A stretch of DNA of 64,000 nt, taken from assembly GCA_026826555.1 (NCBI GenBank), contig JAKSZT010054334.1, forward strand, positions 31,464,698 through 31,528,697. The letters are read 5' to 3'. The notes beneath the pieces were generated by a model, which was not told the DNA's origin, ran no database searches, and was given only the letters and a program-made list of their open reading frames with translations. A program made the position numbers and the translations under genes. Position 1 is the first letter of the stretch, and each line of letters opens with the position of its first letter. This stretch comes from Tolypeutes matacus. Its lineage: Eukaryota > Chordata > Mammalia > Cingulata > Chlamyphoridae. This document shows positions 1 through 12,299 of this stretch, piece after piece.

Positions 1-52
1 TATGCATGATTGTTTTGTAAACTCACAACTTCTCTAATTAAAAAAAAAAAAA
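1..52 (+). mobile_element. 3' tail of an L1 element cut by the window edge
   Basis: The first 40 bases closely match 22917-22955 (shared core tatgcatg.ttgttttgtaa), which is the 3' end of another L1-type element in this window. They are followed by a run of A. I read this as the last bases of a plus-strand L1 whose body lies to the left. Confidence 0.6.
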
Positions 53-968
53 GGCTTCTAAATATTTGCTAAAGGTTTAATAGAGAAAATTTATAAAATA
101 CTGTAATGAGGATGACATGCCTTAAACCTCTCTTAAAATTGTCATGTTCTATCTTTATGCTCGGGAAGTCTATTTTTTATGTCTTGGTAATGTGATGGCT
201 TTATACTAGCATTAATATCTTAAGGCACAGAATGCATTTAGAGTGAGATTTATTTATCAAAATATGTGTATGACTCCAAATCATCTTCTTGATCATTTTG
301 AATTACCAGGTATTATCAGCTATTATCAGATGGTTATTGCTTCTAAGATGTAAAGTGTTATCTTAATGGCAATAAGCTCTGCCATTTTATTATTTGCTTG
401 AGCTTAGATAATTAGTATTAGCTGCAATCTAGTTCTTTTGCAAGAATCTTTTAAAGGCACCTGTCCATTTAGTGAGAGTTAATTTCATTTAGTTTCATTA
501 AAATTAGATGACACAATTATGAATCCACTTAACTGGGCCCAAACAAACTGCAATTAGTTGTAATACTTTTAAAGAGAAGAGATGATGAAAACATTAATGT
601 TAATCCTCTAGGTTTAAAAAAACCTCTCCCTTGTCTTTATTTTGTCCTAAATAACTGCATATCTACAGTACCTAGTTTACTTTAATTGGAAAATGAGAGT
701 TATTCATTTACCTGGTCTGTAAATTATTTTAAGGATCTTAAAGAAGCAATACTACTCTTCCCATTAAGTTTTTAACTTTTCATTTCTTTTTATAGAATTT
801 AAAGACAAGGCTCTGCCAATCTTAGAATTTTTCTGTCTGATTATACCTTTATATCTACTTTTCCCTTGATTAAATTGTTAATGCCTGTCCATTATAGAAA
901 ATTTTGAAGACTAAAGAAATGCATAAAGAAGAAAATTTAAAAGGCCCAAAATCTCACTACATGGAGAG
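53..968. other. Unassigned AT-rich DNA
   Basis: No recognisable repeat, RNA gene or coding region on either strand. Confidence 0.5.
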
Positions 969-974
969 AAACTC
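969..974. repeat. Target-site duplication, left copy (aaactc)
   Basis: Identical to 1414-1419; the pair brackets the LTR exactly at its TG/CA ends. Confidence 0.8.
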
Positions 975-1413
975 TGCCCCGACCCGCGGGACAGCAACGG
1001 GGGCCCGAAACCTGCCGAGAAAGAATGGTGGGACAAGAGACGCGAAGAATGACAGCAAGACAGTGTTCTGATCAAGCTGCAAACTTTATTGAGGGAGCAG
1101 GGCTTATATGCTGTTTGGAAAGAGGAAGTGAGTCGGGGCCGGGTGGCGCTCCGGGATTGGAGGGTGTTATCACTGGAGTAGGGGGCAGTTCTTACTTTCG
1201 CGCCCTGCGCCTGCATACTGTTGTATTCACCTGGGCAGTGGCGGGAACCGGAGAACAGAGGAGTAAGGAGGAAGAAGAACAAGGAAGTGACAAAGCAGAT
1301 TTTGTGTCTGCGCCATGTTGTGGCGTCCGCCATGTTGCGCCATGTAACCACAGGTTGCTACCGCTTAGGTTGTTGGCACCTCTCTTGGCAGACTCCAGTG
1401 ACGGCTCCCAACA
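975..1413 (-). mobile_element. Solo LTR of a class II (ERVK/IAP-like) endogenous retrovirus
   Basis: A 439-bp block far richer in G+C than its surroundings. Read on the minus strand it begins TGTTGGGAGCC and ends GGGGCA, the TG...CA ends of an LTR. It is flanked by perfect 6-bp duplications, aaactc at 969-974 and 1414-1419; six bases is the usual duplication size of class II (betaretrovirus-like) proviruses. On the minus strand a TATA-like CATATAAG (1103-1110) lies just upstream of AATAAA (1085-1090), a compact arrangement known from IAP LTRs. Several ATGGCG motifs (about 1313-1345) mark the U3 part. No internal retroviral sequence remains, so this is the product of LTR-LTR recombination. Intact ends and matching duplications suggest a fairly young insertion. 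Confidence 0.85.
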
Positions 1414-1419
1414 AAACTC
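1414..1419. repeat. Target-site duplication, right copy (aaactc)
   Basis: Identical to 969-974. Confidence 0.8.
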
Positions 1420-1899
1420 TGTGATGATTTTGTGGGAAAAAAGTACAAAGTTCCATATCTAAAGTTAAACACATGCACACACAACAAATACACACATGTA
1501 TGAACATATAGATATATTTAAATGGGAATCCTACTATATCTATATATTTTTTAACTGTTTTTCTCCCCTCTTAAAATTGTCCACACTCAGTCTTAAGATT
1601 TCCTATAGGCTACTCTTTACCCCATGAGTCTGTTCTGACTCATATAATTTCCAATTGACTGTTTACAGTCTTGCTATCTTAAATGAGTGCAAATGTAACC
1701 ACTAGATTAAAAAAGAGTATGCATGTTTAATTTTGTGGCTAGGCTATAACTTATAGAAAGGCATGTAGAGGCCAAGTCATGAAAAATTAACTATGGTTTC
1801 TTTTATAAATGCACAAGAGGAATATTTTTATAATCTTTGTATATTCTTAAGATATGGGCTCAGCCATTCATGATTGTGAAATATCTCATAACTCAGTAA

Positions 1900-1940
1900 A
1901 ATATATACATATGTGTGTGTATATATATATATATATATTT
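1900..1940. repeat. (TA/TG)n microsatellite
   Basis: Alternating TA with a short TG block, 41 bp. Confidence 0.9.
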
Positions 1941-4900
1941 TTTAATTTGGTAATTTGGGCTGAAATTTGGTTGATGTTTTAAAGCAAGCACAAATGGCTC
2001 ATTCCTCACTCAGCTCCCTCAGAAAAGTTTTGGAGTTATTTTCTGCATTCATTGTCAAAAATGTCTTGGAATGGCATGAGACAAAGCACTTTGTGCCCTA
2101 GTAAATGGCAAGAACAAGTACCAAACTGAAGGAAAAGTATTTACTGATGTATATAATGACAGGGAATGAACAAACTGTAAATGTGCTAGGGCACTTATGG
2201 TGATTGATAAATTGATGAGTCTGTCCCAAAGATTTGAACATCAGATTGAAAAAATTATCTCCATTATGCATGCAAAATATCTCTATTACAAACCAAACCC
2301 ACTTATAAAATACTACAGATATATGGTTAGGAAGAAATTAGGAAATAACAGTGCAAATGTAATCCTCTCTCAGTAACTGAAGAAGTTGCTATATTTGCAA
2401 CCCTATAAAACAATGTTTTTTTCTACCTGCAAAATAGAAGGCCTGATATTTCCCAGTTTCAAACATAAACAAGACTGAAAATTAATTAATGACTTTAAAA
2501 TATCTTGTAAGTTCAGAGTGCCATTTAATTGCCAGTGGTATGCTTTATGTTTTGAATATGTAATTCTTGACGAATGACCTGAAACTGCTGTATTCTCTTC
2601 CAGGACATAATTTGAGAGCACATGTAAAGAGGGACTGCATGCCTCATTTACTTGTAGGAGATTTTGAACTTGACTAAAGCTTTACATTACCTTGTAGTGT
2701 GACTCAGCATACCAAGAACCCATAATGACTTGGGGAAACCCAATTCTTCCTGATTCTAGTTGACCATTCCAGCTATCATTAAAAGATCCCTTAAAACCCT
2801 CTGCCCTTGAATCCATAGCTGTCTAACATTGAGGAACTGATGGCAAAGTATCACAATTTGTGACCTTAAACATTCATAGCCAAGTTCAGACTCTCTACTC
2901 TCATAAACCATGTAATGCACAGTCTTTGACTATATATAAAAATAACTACTTTTGCTTTATGAACATTGCCAGAAAAAACTTTTTTTTCGAATGAAACTTG
3001 AAAATGTCTTAACTTGATAAGTGGAATTGGATCAGATGATGGTGAAAGGAGAAATGTTGTTCCAAAAGGGAACTTTTACGTAAAACATACCTATTCTGCT
3101 GCTACCTTTCATCCATTTTTTTAAACTCTGAATTAGTACTGATATGCCCATCTTCTACTTCACTAAAAAGTCATCATCATGTTCAAATTCCTAAAGAAAC
3201 TCCCCTGATTGGTAGAACTTTCCATTGAGAGTGACATGCCTAATTCATTTCTGAATTTCATTTTATAATGACAATAAGAATTTCACAACAATAAGATATA
3301 TTCAATATTGAAGTAAGAAGAGAAGTTCTGACAAAATCACCTCCTTTTGCCTCTCTTTAAATACTTTGCATGAGCAATTACCTCACAAAAACTAGTCAAA
3401 ACATTGCTTTTGTTGGTGGGGTCCACAGCTTGAAATACATATATGACCGAGATGGAGAATCTGTAATATATCAGAGTGTATATGTGACTGGAAGGGGTAT
3501 TTTGATGATATTAAGTTAAGTGGATGATGAAGTCACAACAGACCGTTACTAATATGTTTTCTAAGATGTTAGTCCCTGCTAACACTAGGTTTAACTGCTT
3601 ATGACTATATAGGAAAGACTGAGTGCTGGATGGGGGAAGATTATAAAAATATACTTCTTGTTGATAGGGAAAACAGGGAAATTTGGGCAAACAGACACTT
3701 TGAACTTAAGAAATTGGATTCTTTAGGGTAAGTGATGTAAATTTAATCTTAATTTAATCTTAGGGGGCTCTCAATATTGCTCCCTAAATGTGTCAGGGGC
3801 TTGAGAGACCCTTCTGGAGCTTGTGAGGGACTTTGGACCCTGTATGTTAGTGGGCAAGAAGAAAAAAACTGAAACAAGGTGTGGTGAGAGAGCCCATAGA
3901 AAGAGTGCGTGAAAAACACAGAGATGTAAGATTACCAAACCAGGGAGGTGGGAGTGGAGAAACTTGGGAGACAGCAGTAGGAGAAAGCTTCTGGTTACTT
4001 TTTCAGTTTCTCTGCTGACATTTTGGAAACCAAAGCCAAGAGCAATGTATCACATCAGCAACTCCAGGCGTAAGGCTGTTTCAAATCAAAATTGATTTTT
4101 TAATCTTTAATCAAGTAGGAATGGCATGTTATGAATATTTCTAGAGAGTAAATTTACTAGCACTTTAAGATTAGCCCAACTTCAGTATTTTGTAGAGGTT
4201 GGGTTTCATTTTCATCCTAGGTCAAAACAAAATAAAAAAGCATTGTATGTAATTTAAAACCAAAATGTAGCATAGAACAGAGAAGACATTCATCAGAAGT
4301 TCTTTTATTAAAATTCATAATGTTTAGTCCAGATCTGTAATTAAATCCTATATGTAGAGTTTGCTATTTGGTTAAGGCAGGCAAAGCAAAAGATTAAAAT
4401 AAAACAAAACAAAAATCAAGGGGGAAAAAGTGAGATGCTATGATTATCTTTCCATAAAAAAGCTATAGTATCATGGAAATGATTTCAGATGAAAGCTAAG
4501 GGAAAGCATTCCTTGGATTTTTCCATGTTTGTCTTACGAGTCCTTCATCTTTCTGCTTATTTCTGGAGGTAAATATTTTCCTTGGATTGCCTCCTCTCTC
4601 CTACAACAGCTGTGCTGACCTCTTGGTAGGCATTTCCTAGCAGTTAATGACTGGCTAGTTTAAGGGCCCTAGGCTTTGCCTCAGGCCTTTAACCAGCATC
4701 TCATTAATTGGCAGGAAATGTGTTTCCTTTCTGTTGCTTACTTTTATATATTCTTAATGGAACAGAACCCTGAGAAGGTACCTGAGCTGAGGCAGACAAT
4801 GTTACCCTTTCAGCGTCTCATTTGTAAATAACCCTGTTATGAGTAATAGGAAGTGATCCAGCTGGTTGTAAAAAGACACACGTTTAATGGGCAACTCCTG

Positions 4901-5043
4901 GTGGACTAATGGTTTTGTTTGAAAAAAACATAGCACCCGCAGGACATATTGCTCCAGTTTTTGTTCCAAATATAATGAGCCTGCGTTCAAGCAGAGATGC
5001 ACATTAATCTCTGGGAGTTATAAACCTTGAAATATACAAGAGA

Positions 5044-5063
5044 AATATATATATATATATATT
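5044..5063. repeat. (TA)n microsatellite
   Basis: About ten TA units. Confidence 0.85.
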
Positions 5064-5431
5064 TTAAAAAAGCAAATCCATCTCATTTTTCTCTCTAGTG
5101 ACTAACATGATACTATCAGAGCATCATTCTTTCCTAAGGTTCAGTAATTTCCAGTTGCAAACTAAAATCGGTTGTGTACACAATGTAATGCCCCTTTAAA
5201 ATTTTATGCCTGATCCTTACTGTTTATGAATATACTGTGAGGATCTCTGCCCCTTTCTGCTCTGCCTTTCTCTGACCCTGGAATTTCTAATATGCAGTAG
5301 TTTATGGCATTTACTTTTCTTCATCAAAATTTGGTTCCTGTTTAACTTGATGGCCTCATGTTTTGTGCTTGTTTACTGCAATTGAACAAACATTTATTGG
5401 GACCCTCACCACAGTGCTCCACGAATTCCTC

Positions 5432-5792
5432 TACATCTCATACCCCCTGGAGCCAGGCACCATGTCTATCTCACTTACCATTGTATCCCCTGTGCAGAGC
5501 TTGGTGCTACTATAGAGCGGCAGCTAAGGTCACATGTTCTGAGATCAGAATGGCAGAATCTCTAGCTCTGTGACTTGAGCAAATTACAAACCTTTTTGTG
5601 ACTCAGTTACCTCATTTGTATATTTTGGCAAATAACAGTATCTACCTCAAGATCATATGGGTCTCAAATGAAATAGCCCGTGTTAAGTGCTTGGTGTCCT
5701 ACCTGACTTATAGTTAGCATCAAGAATATTAAATTTATTATTCTTTACAGTGAGTGCTTAATAAAAATTAGTTGAATGAAATCAATGAGTGC
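5432..5792 (+). mobile_element. L2 LINE 3' end, interrupted by a MIR
   Basis: 5432-5508 reads like the L2 3' end (gccaggcaccatgtctatc, then ccattgtatcccctgtgc). The closing part of the same end (gtgcttaataaa...gttgaatgaa) resumes at 5748-5792. The two halves are colinear around the MIR at 5509-5747, so the MIR entered a pre-existing L2. Confidence 0.65.
5509..5747 (+). mobile_element. MIR SINE
   Basis: The MIR core order is preserved: ctagctctgtgacttgagca, then cctcatttgta, then the stretch before gtgttaagtgcttggtg. Diverged, as expected for this old tRNA-derived family. Confidence 0.8.
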
Positions 5793-6496
5793 CTCAGATG
5801 GTTAGTGGCATGGAATACCAAGCTTCCCAGGACCTATCTGTCTCCTAGCACTGCTAGGAATATTGGAATTATGGACTCTGTTGATGTCATCAACTTTTCT
5901 GCAAGGTTCTATACCTCCAAATCCCAGTGTTTTGACTTGGGTCCTCTCTACTCCTGTGACTGAGGATGTGTCCTTGCTTGGTATTCCCACTGGCCTTTGT
6001 TCAGGCATTCCTAAGCAGCTCCCTGAGTCTCTCAGCCTTCTCTGGGCCTCAGTTGTGCTATTACCTTTGCCCTTTCAAGAACCACAAGTAGATGTATATT
6101 CTTGGAGGGAATGCTTTAGTGAGATTGACTGTAGATTAATCTGAAAACAGCAACACACACATATCCACAGCTCTAGTCAGGGATGCTATAAATAGTTGTG
6201 CAATTTAGAAACCACATAAAAGTGCCTGGTGAAGGGTGCACATGGGGCTGAAACCTAGTCTGTACAATCTTGAGCCCTAGAGAGTAGTGCTCACCTTGGA
6301 GGAAGGGCAACATTTTACTTTCCCAAGCTCTACCCCTTGCAGAACTGTATCTTCCCTCTTCCTAATTTCCCAAAGGTGTCATAAAGACTGGCCTTAGTGG
6401 GAAAGGAGTCCAAATTACATAAAACCAAACCCATTTGTTGTTGGTTTTTCCTGCACATAAACACCTTCCTTCAAATAATTGACTTTGATGGGATAA
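5793..6496. other. Unassigned DNA
   Basis: Moderate GC at 5860-6110, with a short open frame but no domain, start context or splice structure that supports a gene. Confidence 0.4.
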
Positions 6497-7146
6497 TGTG
6501 ACTTTCTTAGTTTGCCACAGGGCTGCCAATGCAAAGTGCCAGAAATGGGTTGGCTTTTATAATGGGAATTTTATTAGGGGGAAAATTTTGCAGTTCCAAG
6601 GTCATGAAATGTCTAAATCAGGGCATCAGCAGAGATGCTTTCTCACCAAAGTCAGCTGCTGGTGATCTTGGTGTCCTGCCACATGGCAAAGGTGGCAGCC
6701 CATCTCTGCTGAGGTCCCTGCCTTCCTCTCCATAATCTACTATCTCCTGGAGCTTAGCTGTGGGCAACCAGGCATAGGTCTTGTCGCTTTCCAGGCCTCC
6801 TTTCTCAGTCTTGGCTGCTCTGCTTTCTTCCCAAGTTCAGCTGCAAGCTATCAGGCATTTGGCTCCTCTCTTCAGCCTTGAGCTGCTCCATGGACCACTC
6901 CTCTTGGGGGCTTCATGCTTAAACTTTGGCTGCTAGTGGTCCTCAAGTCCTCTCTCACATGGATCAAAAATGGCAGCTTCCTTACTCTGTCTTTCTTTCT
7001 GTGTCTCCATTTATATAAAGCTCCAGTAAGAGGGCGGACGCTAAACCTGAAGTCTCCAAAAGGGCCCCACACCCACAGGAATGGATTAGTTCAAGAACAT
7101 AATCTTTTTCTTTTTGGGATTCATAAAATAACTTCAAACTGCCCCA
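6497..7146 (-). mobile_element. ERVL-MaLR-type solo LTR
   Basis: About 650 bp. The left end (ttagtttgccacagggctgc) matches the reverse complement of the MaLR/MLT LTR 3' end, and the right end (ttcaaactgcccca) matches the start of such an LTR. On the minus strand there is a TATA box at 7011-7020 and AATAAA at 6570-6575, in the order expected for U3 and R/U5. No clear 5-bp duplication is left. Related but distinct LTRs occur at 37250 and 47816. Confidence 0.7.
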
Positions 7147-7435
7147 GTGTCTATCCATCTCCCTCCCCTTAGAGACTTTTCTTTTCCCATCTCCCCTCTG
7201 TCCCTCCAACAGCACTGGCTCTCAGTGAGAGGAGTCATGGCCTCAGCCATTTGCATGTACTTTCCTTGCTCTTTGGATACCATCACATACATTATTTTGC
7301 TTATTCCTTTCATCTCTACAGTGAAGTGTTTCCATTTTATAGCTGTTAACACCAAAGTTCATAATTATTTAAATGTCTGACTTAACCAAGAGATAGTAGG
7401 GACAAAACCAGGCCAGACCTTCTGAGGCTTTATTC

Positions 7436-7652
7436 CAGGGCTTCTCACCCACAACATTATGACATATTGGACCAGATAGGTCTTGGCTGTAGGGCCTGTC
7501 CTGTGCAGTGTAAGATGTTTAGCAACATACCTGGTCTCACCCCACTGGATTCCAGTAGAATCTCACCCCACTTATGACCATCACAAATGTTTCCACACAA
7601 TGCCAAACATCCCCCGGGAAGGGGAAATTGCCCTTGATTGAGAGCCACTGTT
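7436..7652 (-). mobile_element. MER20 (hAT-Charlie nonautonomous DNA transposon)
   Basis: Hallmarks of MER20 in reverse: cagggcttctcacccacaac at the left end, the middle tgtcctgtgcagtgtaagat, and an end near gagagccactg. The length, about 215 bp, matches the family. Confidence 0.75.
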
Positions 7653-9658
7653 TTATTTGGTGCTCATTCCTATATACCAGATGTATGTTCTAAAAAGTTT
7701 ACTTTAAAAAAAAATTATTTGCTCATTTACTTGCTAACAAACTCTATCTGCTTCCAAAGAGAAATTATGTGGCTAGAATGAATTGGTGCCATACTTGAGA
7801 CATAAAAACTCAATTGATACATTTGAATGAATGTACGAAGCAAACAATTCCTTAAAATATAGTAAAATGAAAAAAAAACTAAAAGTCAATATAAGCAACA
7901 TAAAGTAAATCATTACTTTATAAGCATGAATTCCATGATTTTTAATAGACTTTAATGAGCTTTTATACCTGCGCAGAAATCATTGATAGGGCATGTACCC
8001 TGGATTCTCATATCACAGAACAGGTCAGAGTTAAGCTAAAGAATATACTCTCAGGACAGGGTATCAGTGCTCAGGGGGAAGCACAGAAAACAACAACAAA
8101 AAAATGGAATGGGCAGGATGGAGGTTGGAAGAGGACTAATCAGTGCTTACATAAGGCACAAAGTAGATTTCATGACTCCTTAGAGACCCTTTGAAAATCA
8201 ACTTAGATTCTAAAGAGCCAGTGGCCTTATCACACAAAGTACACAGTTTTATACTGTGGTTTTATGCTGTTTATATGAGTGTGTTGCTTCATTGATTTAT
8301 AAGACTGTGCTGAGATTATGATGACACTGGGGGAATATCATACATACTACTCACTTTGATTTAGGCCTGTGTTAATGGCCTTCTCAAGAAAATATACTGA
8401 ATGGTATGGGACTTGGGGGAGTCTTTCTCTTGTTCTTTTTCGAGGTATTCCTATTGGTTGACCTAATTTTCATTCAAGTATGAATTTTCTACTCCTGAGA
8501 TTCTCATCCACTTGCCAAGACTGTTTTTCTTTATCTCCTTAAAGTGCCATTCAGTTGTAGAGACTTACAATGGCAGGTATATGCGGCACCTTACGCACCA
8601 CAGAGCTATAACTTACACCTACAGCAACTGTGCCAAAGTGTTTTCAAAATTAAAATAAAAGCCCTTGATAATAGGATTTTTAATCAAATATGGAGCAGCA
8701 CCCAAACACCCCCATGTTTCCTCTTGTATTTTAATACTCTGCTGGTGCATGGTTTTCCGTGGAGTTTAAAGATCTTTCCCAACTGTAACCCCATCACCTG
8801 ATCCCTTTATATTCTTTTGAAATGTGACTACGTCCTCTAGGGGTTCACCATGGGTCACATATAAAAGGGATGCTGTAGTGTAGAGACAATGTTTAAAGAC
8901 CTCCTCCAGGGCTTCCTTCTTTCACAATGTACCTTGTTCCATCTTTGTTTCCATGGTTGATCTCTATTTGTGTGGTCCTACCATTCTCTTGATTGATCTA
9001 CTAACAATATGCCTGTCTGAGTTCCTACTCTTGACTCCGCTGCCTAGAGTCTAATCTGGCCTTTTCCCCTCCAGTGGAACCTCCTTGGAGAATAAATAAA
9101 GAATCATGAGCTCCTCAGTAAACTTAAGCATCTTTGAAGGTTGCTGTCATACCCTTGGTGAACTGGGAATGTCAGTGTACTCGATGAGTGACATTTCCTG
9201 TTTGATTAATTGCCTACCCCACGTTATCTGCCCTTTGCTGTTCTAGGATCCTTTTAGAACTGAGAGATAAACTGGTTTCCTTTGGACCTAACCTAACCTG
9301 CAAACTCATTTTCTTTGATTGGCAGAATTTGGGGGGAAAAAAAGATTAATTTCCAACATTTAAAAAGTAAGAGATCTTTCATAAAAATCTAAATTTTAAA
9401 CTTTTCTTGAAAAATTAAAAGCTATAGTAACACTGGACTGGTATTCTATCATGTCCTGGGTGACTGGAGCCAAAAGGCCAGTGAGCCCTTTAAGGACTTG
9501 CTCTCCACTTGTTCTTTGGCTTATTGATGTTTCCTTCCTGGCTCTTAATGATGTGGCATGATATTCCTCAACAGAGGGAATACCTAGCTACCTAGCTACT
9601 CTCTATAAAAGGTCCTCTTTGGATGTATTTTTTTTTCATGCCCATAGATATTAATTAA

Positions 9659-9680
9659 GTATATATATATATATATATAT
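9659..9680. repeat. (TA)n microsatellite
   Basis: About eleven TA units. Confidence 0.85.
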
Positions 9681-10833
9681 TTCTTCTTAGTTTCCCATTA
9701 GTTAAATCATCTCTTAAAATTAAATTGGTCCTAGTCTTTCCTTTCTGATATCATATCATTAAATCTTTTAATATGCTTCCCTCATTGTAAAATTTCTAGT
9801 GTAATATTATCGAGAATGTCAAATTTTTAAAAAGTTCTTGGTCTTTTCTGCTTTTGTTAGGCAAACAAAAATCTAAAGTCTGTTTCATGATAGTCCTTCT
9901 AATACCTTTGGAATTTCAGATTCAAAACTCCAAGCCACTGGAAATTTAAGGATTTGTACTTATAATTTTAGCCCATAATATTTGCTTTTATTCCACAAGA
10001 AAATTATTTCCAGTTAAATGACAATCTCCCATATTGCAAGATAAAATATTTACTTATAACAAATATATAGTAAACAAACAGCTGTAGAGTACGAGGGTAG
10101 AAAAAAATGAGTCTTCAATAGATAGTAATTAGAGATAGGAGAACCTCTCCAGTCAGATATCTGAACCTCTGACTGCTCTTGTTCAACTTGGTTTAACACT
10201 AGAAAAATATGGCCAAACACTTCTTATCCAGCCATGCCTAACCCATATTACTTGATAATGAAATCACTCTTACCTAACATATTTTGATCAAGTCATTTTT
10301 CAGAGGAAAATACGCCACATTCAATATTCATAAGCAACCATAATCAGATTTTCTCTCTTTACCCTTCTAAAGAACCCTTTGAAATATAGCTCCTCCGAAG
10401 GAAGCTATGTTGGAAATGGGCAGAGGGTTGTGGTCCCAAAAGACAGGGCGCCCTCCTGGCCCAATGTTACACGAGAGCAGGGGAGCTGGGTAATTGGCCC
10501 AGCCTCACGCACTGCTGGCTGTTGACATTGCCCGCCACTCCTGGCTTCCCCCAACAAACCATTTTATTTCTACTGCTCACTGTAACAAACTAGATTTCAA
10601 ACAGCGGTGAACAGGATCCCTTTCATCCCGGAAGCTTTTCCGAGGCACAGAGGCAGTGATGCCCATGCCTGTGGTCTCTGCTCTCGTGTCCCCCAGTTGC
10701 TGGATGAAACCCTGCTTTGAAATAACTGCAGAAAAAGAAGCAGGAGTATCAGTGCTGGAAATTTAAGAAGTTGGAACCTCTTTTATTCTGCCCATGTGGA
10801 ATATCTGAAAACTTGCGAAGAGAAAACGGTGAC

Positions 10834-10858
10834 TGTGTGTGTGTGTGCGTGTGTGTGT
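10834..10858. repeat. (TG)n microsatellite with one CG interruption
   Basis: TG repeats broken by gcgt. Confidence 0.85.
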
Positions 10859-12204
10859 TCATTTCTAATAGACATAGTTGTCAGATGCTGCTTTAAATAT
10901 TGCTCTACCTGGGAACACCACAGATGGATGGCAGTGAAACAAAGAAGCAGGGACTTTCATTTTACGTAAATCTTTGTGTTAATTGGGGATCAGGTGGTGT
11001 GTTTCCTAAAGTAAGCAAAGAGAAAATAGTATTTATAGAAGCTGTCAGTGTAAAACATGTATACTCCAGCTTTGGCTCTGTGTGAAAATAGCAGATAGTC
11101 TATTTCAAGATACATTAGAAAATTAAGCTCTTCTTGGGCTATCAGCTTGTCAAATCTTATGACTTAAAAAATAAAATAAGAAGAAAAGTAGATTTTTTCT
11201 CTTCCAACCATGTAGCAAACCTTAAGACTTTGGAATGTCCTTCTTGCACTTAATTTATTTTCTGATTTCAATCATAATATAGTGACTGTCTTTACATAGT
11301 TAGCTTTTGTTTCCTTAATTGGAATAAATGGCAGTCAAGCTTGTTAAGCTTTATATTAATAATAAATACATTTAACTTGATGTTATTTCTATGTGGTGCT
11401 GGCCCAGTACTTAAGTAGATAGCTTAGATGTTGCAGCAGCTAGGATTAATGCTTTGGCCTCAGTAATTATTGTCTACACTTTCTGAATTTGTTATATAAT
11501 TACTTGATATTCTGCTTCATTTTGACTGTTTAGACTTGGCCTTTGAGTACTTGGCATTTTGCTCATAGGAAGGAATTTATAAATGCATTCCCTGCCTGAT
11601 AAATGTAATAGCACATGATGATGTGAATCCTAATTAGACAATCTTACATCTCTAGTACATTAGGGTCAAGAGCTTTCAAGTATCAGAGCAGTGTGTTTAT
11701 CTCATTATTATATACAGCTTTGAAATTGATTATTGCAATAATAACAGTTTTTTTTTTTAATTAAGGTAATTAAAATTTGCAGTGTTTCCTTTTTATGTTG
11801 GATAAATGTTAGCTTTATTTTTTTAAATTTTAAGTTGCTTTAGAATTAGTCTTTAGGGTTTTGATTTTCTAAAATCTGTGGCTCTTCTTTGTAAAGAGGC
11901 AGTTTTATGGGAAAGACCAGAGTACTTAACATAGATGTGACGATGTAGAAAGAGAAAAGTCAAAGCTTATGTTAAGGGAAATAAGCTTTGATATAAACAG
12001 CTCTTTATCTTCAAGAATTGTCTTGAAAATGTCTTTCTTTTTCCCTTAGTGTGCTTATATTGCCCTTAGTTTCTTAAGCAACATTTTTGCCCCCGCTGAA
12101 ATCTGGAAGAAGAAGGCAGGAAATTATTCAGGTAAAATGCTTTTCATACAGACTTACCTTGACACACCTGTCACTGTCTACCTCTCTACTAAACATATAT
12201 CAAT

Positions 12205-12262
12205 GGGTATTTAATAAACACTTGCTGTGTCCAGTGATCTATACTGGGCACTATGCATATAT
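12205..12262 (-). mobile_element. Short L2 3'-end remnant
   Basis: Resembles the reverse complement of the L2 terminus (tatttaataaacacttgctg, then tactgggcac). Only about 58 bp, so the call is weak. Confidence 0.4.
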
Positions 12263-12299
12263 GCCTTATAGAAGAATTCCAAATGACATATGTAAATAA

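Larger units (their letters stand above)
1420..5431. other. Unassigned AT-rich DNA with two AT microsatellites
   Basis: About 4 kb with no repeat family or gene that I recognise. It contains the simple repeats at 1900-1940 and 5044-5063 and a G-richer patch at 3760-4080 that could be an old, unidentified element. Confidence 0.45.
7653..12200. other. Repeat-poor block, no gene recognised
   Basis: About 4.5 kb without any transposon that I can name, apart from simple repeats at 9659-9680 and 10834-10858. It holds a GC-richer part at 10390-10730 and a run of AT-rich sequence with several ATTA motifs at 11100-11760. Open frames are short and unsupported. Confidence 0.45.

Noticed and set aside
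911..1462. Overlapping open frames of 145-146 codons on both strands
   Set aside because: They lie within the GC-rich solo LTR; there is no domain or retroviral protein similarity, and the frames are open only because the LTR is GC-rich.
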